From assembly GCA_947184155.2 (NCBI GenBank), contig CAMXCT020002015.1, positions 55,265 through 119,264 on the forward strand: a DNA stretch of 64,000 nt, read 5' to 3'. The notes under the pieces were generated by a model. That model made no database searches and was not told where the DNA came from. It saw only the letters and a list, made by a program, of their open reading frames with translations. This document shows positions 61,757 to 64,000 of this stretch, piece by piece. The stretch comes from Cladocopium goreaui. Taxonomy: Eukaryota; Sar; Dinophyceae; Suessiales; Symbiodiniaceae. The position numbers and the translations under genes were made by a program. Within the stretch, counting starts at the first letter, position 1. Every line of letters begins with the position of its first letter.

Positions 61757-62002
61757 ATGGACAAACCTCACTCAGTCCCACATGGCTTAAGCTGGGCTAT
61801 GGCAGGCCCTCACATTGTGATCAGACTGAGGCCTTCATCAAATTTTCCCTCAGTGGAGGATCTATTTGGTCCTGGCTCAGATCCTAAGGAGATCATACAT
61901 TACCCAAGGTATCATGAAGAGCCTTATGTTCAGTGTCCTAAGTGCAGGTCTAAGGTGATGCTCAGCAGGATCCCATTTCAGAATGGCTGCACCTTCTGCA
62001 AG
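61757..62002 (+). CDS. Gene B4: zinc-ribbon-like protein, exon 1 of B4-C4
   Basis: ATG 61757 (MDKPHSVPHGLSWAMAGPH). Core: EIIHYPRYHEEPYVQCPKC, MLSRIPFQNGCTFCK. Ligands are CxxC plus CxxC. Ending the exon at 62002 (TGC AAG) and resuming at 62165 (GAT ATC) keeps the frame, with intron borders GATATG...GCAG. The N-terminal part is shorter and different from B1-B3. Confidence 0.65.
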
Positions 62003-62164
62003 GATATGGGTTTGAACATGTGTGAATGCATGTGTTCTTTGTGTTTCTGAGCATGGGGGCATGATTTGATTACTAGTCAATTAACTAATCATATAATTAA
62101 TTAATTAATCACTAAACTGTAATGTATGTTTGATAGGTTTTTCACATCCCTTACAACCCTGCAG
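62003..62164 (+). other. Intron of B4-C4 with GA-AG borders
   Basis: 162 bp, begins GATATGGG, ends CCCTGCAG before GATATC, so GATAT is repeated at both borders. Phase 0 on both sides. It contains ATTAATTAATTAATC. A GT donor at 62010 would break the frame. Confidence 0.5.
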
Positions 62165-63202
62165 GATATCAATGGGTGGTCTAAGGAGACCATTGCTCAG
62201 TATTACCAGATGATTCTCAGCCTTTGCCCACTCCCCTGGCAGGTGTTTGTCACAGAGCCTTTCTGGACTGCTCAGTTCCTGCACAAACTGGAGCCTGCTG
62301 AGCCTCCTAAATTTGCTGGGCCTTCTCAGTTGTATCAGTTGTTCAAGTCAGCTCCTTCAGCCAAGGCTAGGCCAAAAGCTCAGGCCAGCAAATCTGAGGG
62401 GTACTACAAATCCCAATATGCTGTGATTGACCCTGAGCATACTATCACTCAGCTCATCAAGCTGGTGCAAGGGGCTGAAGATCTCAGTGAAATAGGTTCC
62501 CTTGAGAACATCCACAATGAGATCACCCAGAAGCTTGAGGCTCTGAAGTATGGCATGGATGCTCAGGAGTTTACTCTTTTCAAGATCTTGGAGGATGCTA
62601 AGAAGATGCAAGATGAGCAACTCCTCTTAGCTCAGATGCAGTTGGAACTCACTCAGGCCAAGGGGAAGATCAGCACTGCTTTGACTGAGATGGAGGAGAA
62701 GAAAAGCTTTCAGAACATGAAGCAGTCTCAGTCTAAGGCTCCTGTCTTCAAGGCTCCTCCTTCTTCTTTGGCTTATGTGTTTGCCCCCATGCCTTCTCAG
62801 GCTGCCCAGGGGCCTGAGGCTGCCAATGATCATCAGATGCCTCCACCCAAACCTTCTAAGAAGACTGCTCCTTGGCAGGTTGCTCAGGCTGCTCAGGGGA
62901 GTGATGCAACTCAGAAGAGCCAGGAGCCTCCACCCAAACCTTCTAAGAAGACTGCTCCTTGGCAGGTTGCTCAGGCTGCTCAGGGGAGTGATGCAACTCA
63001 GAAGAGCCAGGAGCCTCCACCCAAACCTTCTTTTAAGACTGCTCCTTGGCAGGTTGCTCAGGCTGCTCAGGGGAGTGATGCAACTCAGAAGAGACAAGAG
63101 CCTGAGGCTGCCAATGATCATCAGAATGCTCCTTGGCAGCTTCATCAGAGGAGTAATGCAACAACTGAAGGCACAACTGAGCCTGATTTGGAAACATACT
63201 AA
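62165..63202 (+). CDS. Gene C4: GW/YY/PLPW-motif coiled-coil protein with 78-bp repeats (exon 2 of B4-C4)
   Basis: Opens DINGWSKETIAQYYQMIL, SLCPLPWQVFVTEPF, AQF. A linker follows, then coiled coil (IHNEITQKLEALKYGMDAQ; MQLELTQAKGKISTALTEM). From about residue 235 there are three tandem 26-residue units (PPPKPSKKTAPWQVAQAAQG, 78 bp each) with a fourth partial. It ends EGTTEPDLETY with TAA at 63200-63202. About 345 residues, the longest C protein and probably intact. No family recognised. Confidence 0.7.
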   Translation, partial: DINGWSKETIAQYYQMILSLCPLPWQVFVTEPFWTAQFLHKLEPAEPPKFAGPSQLYQLFKSAPSAKARPKAQASKSEGYYKSQYAVIDPEHTITQLIKLVQGAEDLSEIGSLENIHNEITQKLEALKYGMDAQEFTLFKILEDAKKMQDEQLLLAQMQLELTQAKGKISTALTEMEEKKSFQNMKQSQSKAPVFKAPPSSLAYVFAPMPSQAAQGPEAANDHQMPPPKPSKKTAPWQVAQAAQGSDATQKSQEPPPKPSKKTAPWQVAQAAQGSDATQKSQEPPPKPSFKTAPWQVAQAAQGSDATQKRQEPEAANDHQNAPWQLHQRSNATTEGTTEPDLETY

Positions 63203-63789
63203 TTAATTAGTGAGTTTGCAGCCTGAGCAAAAGCCTCAGTTGTTTTTTTTGAAGCATCACCTCAGCTAAATTTGTGGCATCAGCTAAGTCTGAGAAGCAG
63301 CTTGCAAGTACAAAAATGCAGCTGATGTGGTGGGATTCTTCATTGCTGCTTCTGCAACCCAAATAATTAATTAGGTTATCTTGTTCTTAGCTGTCTTCAC
63401 CCTGGGAGGACCTGAGGATAAGAAGGAAGTTCTTGGGCAGCCATCAGCTGGCAGCAGCCAGAGGAACACTCAGGGCAATTCTGATGGAGCTTAGTTGGCT
63501 TTTACTTTTTAAAAGCTTGGCGCAGACTAAGCAATCATCAGTTTTTGAATTCTCATCATGTCTCAGCTCCTCAACAGCATCAGATCTTAGAGGCATTGGA
63601 TGAAAAAGGAGATTGAAGCTGGCTGCAATCACTGAGTTGGATGCTGTTTCTTAATTGGGATTAAATAAGGCACCATATGTTTTAAGAAATTAAGCATTTC
63701 TGAGCATTTTACATGAAAGAAACTCAAACTCAAACAGCAAAAAAAAATCTTAGCAAAGGAAAAGGTGCAGGGAATGCAGCAAAAAATCA
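63203..63789. other. Tail of module 4
   Basis: No gene seen. Rich in CTCAG/CTGAG. The end (TTTCTTAATTGGGATTAAATAAGG, quoted in part elsewhere) passes into a hairpin unit of the longer type. Confidence 0.5.
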
Positions 63790-64000
63790 ACTCAGGAAGC
63801 AGCTGGACACAATAGTGTACCCTCAAACAAACCATACTATTGTGTATCATGATCATATTCATTTCAAGTTACTTTCAATTGATTTCAATTTACTTGCAAT
63901 TGATTTCAATTTACTTTCAAGTAAAAGAAAAAAAAACAATCACCTCAGGAAGCAGCTGGACACAATAGTGTACCCCCAAACAAACCATACTATTGTGTAT
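63790..64000. repeat. Hairpin repeat array 4, with 21-bp satellite inserted
   Basis: Hairpin units at about 63807 and 63959, separated by three satellite units (CAATTGATTTCAATTTAC) at 63860-63920. The array runs off the window. Confidence 0.9.

Noticed and set aside
1..64000. tRNA, rRNA or snRNA genes
   Set aside because: No cloverleaf with A and B boxes and no rRNA-like stretch recognised by eye; a covariance-model scan was not possible.

Overview
The window looks like nuclear DNA of a dinoflagellate, most likely of the Symbiodiniaceae/Suessiales type. The reasons are: Ty1/copia-like retroelements with dinoflagellate-style extra domains; a tandem family of ubiquitin-like plus ankyrin-repeat genes; introns that only join in frame with non-canonical GA-AG borders; nearly all coding signal on the + strand; and a very large share of repeats. 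Nothing suggests a prokaryote, plastid or virus of animals or crops. The organism assignment is inference.

Layout. (1) 1-9935: a copia-like element whose 5' end lies outside the window. Its reading frame is split in three (gag/RING/protease start, Pro-Thr-Ala-rich linker, long pol). (2) 10315-12076 and 20359-22670: a degraded ankyrin gene (ANK1) with its repeated flanks, split by a second, complete copia element at 12077-20358. That element has identical 134-bp LTRs, a 5-bp target duplication AGTGG, and gag and pol in overlapping frames. (3) 22672-25396: ANK2, intact. (4) 25397-31560: AT-rich, repeat-rich DNA with palindromic MITE-like elements and a few weak exon candidates. (5) 31560-35510 and 36270-40005: ANK3 (frameshifted) and ANK4 (intact), whose downstream flanks are nearly identical, so this is a recent segmental duplication. 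(6) 40009-43432: the 5' part of a third copia-like element (short LTR, gag with two CCCH fingers, aspartic protease), with pol missing. (7) 43543-44888: a satellite with a 21-bp period. (8) 44906-64000: arrays of a two-part hairpin repeat alternating with gene modules of an unrecognised family.

Each module in the last region carries up to three coding parts in the order A, B, C. A is acidic with a Lys-rich tail. B is a small zinc-ribbon-like protein with the motif YPRY..EP and LSRIPWQ.GC..C. C has a GW...YY..IL...PLPW motif followed by coiled coil. Four modules are visible (47.3-49.6, 51.4-53.1, 53.9-56.3 and 61.4-63.2 kb), plus a related multi-exon stretch at 58.5-60.6 kb. The whole region is extremely enriched in the pentamer CTCAG.

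The most interesting points are: a 123-bp inverted-repeat insertion that acts as a GA-AG intron in three ankyrin paralogs and is absent from the fourth; the A/B/C family with its CTCAG signature, hairpin arrays and a possible +1 frameshift at a CCC-TAG stop; a degenerate cytosine-methyltransferase-like domain in two different copia elements; a RING-H2 finger inside a retroelement polyprotein; and a satellite whose AATT tracts are spaced at the DNA helical repeat.
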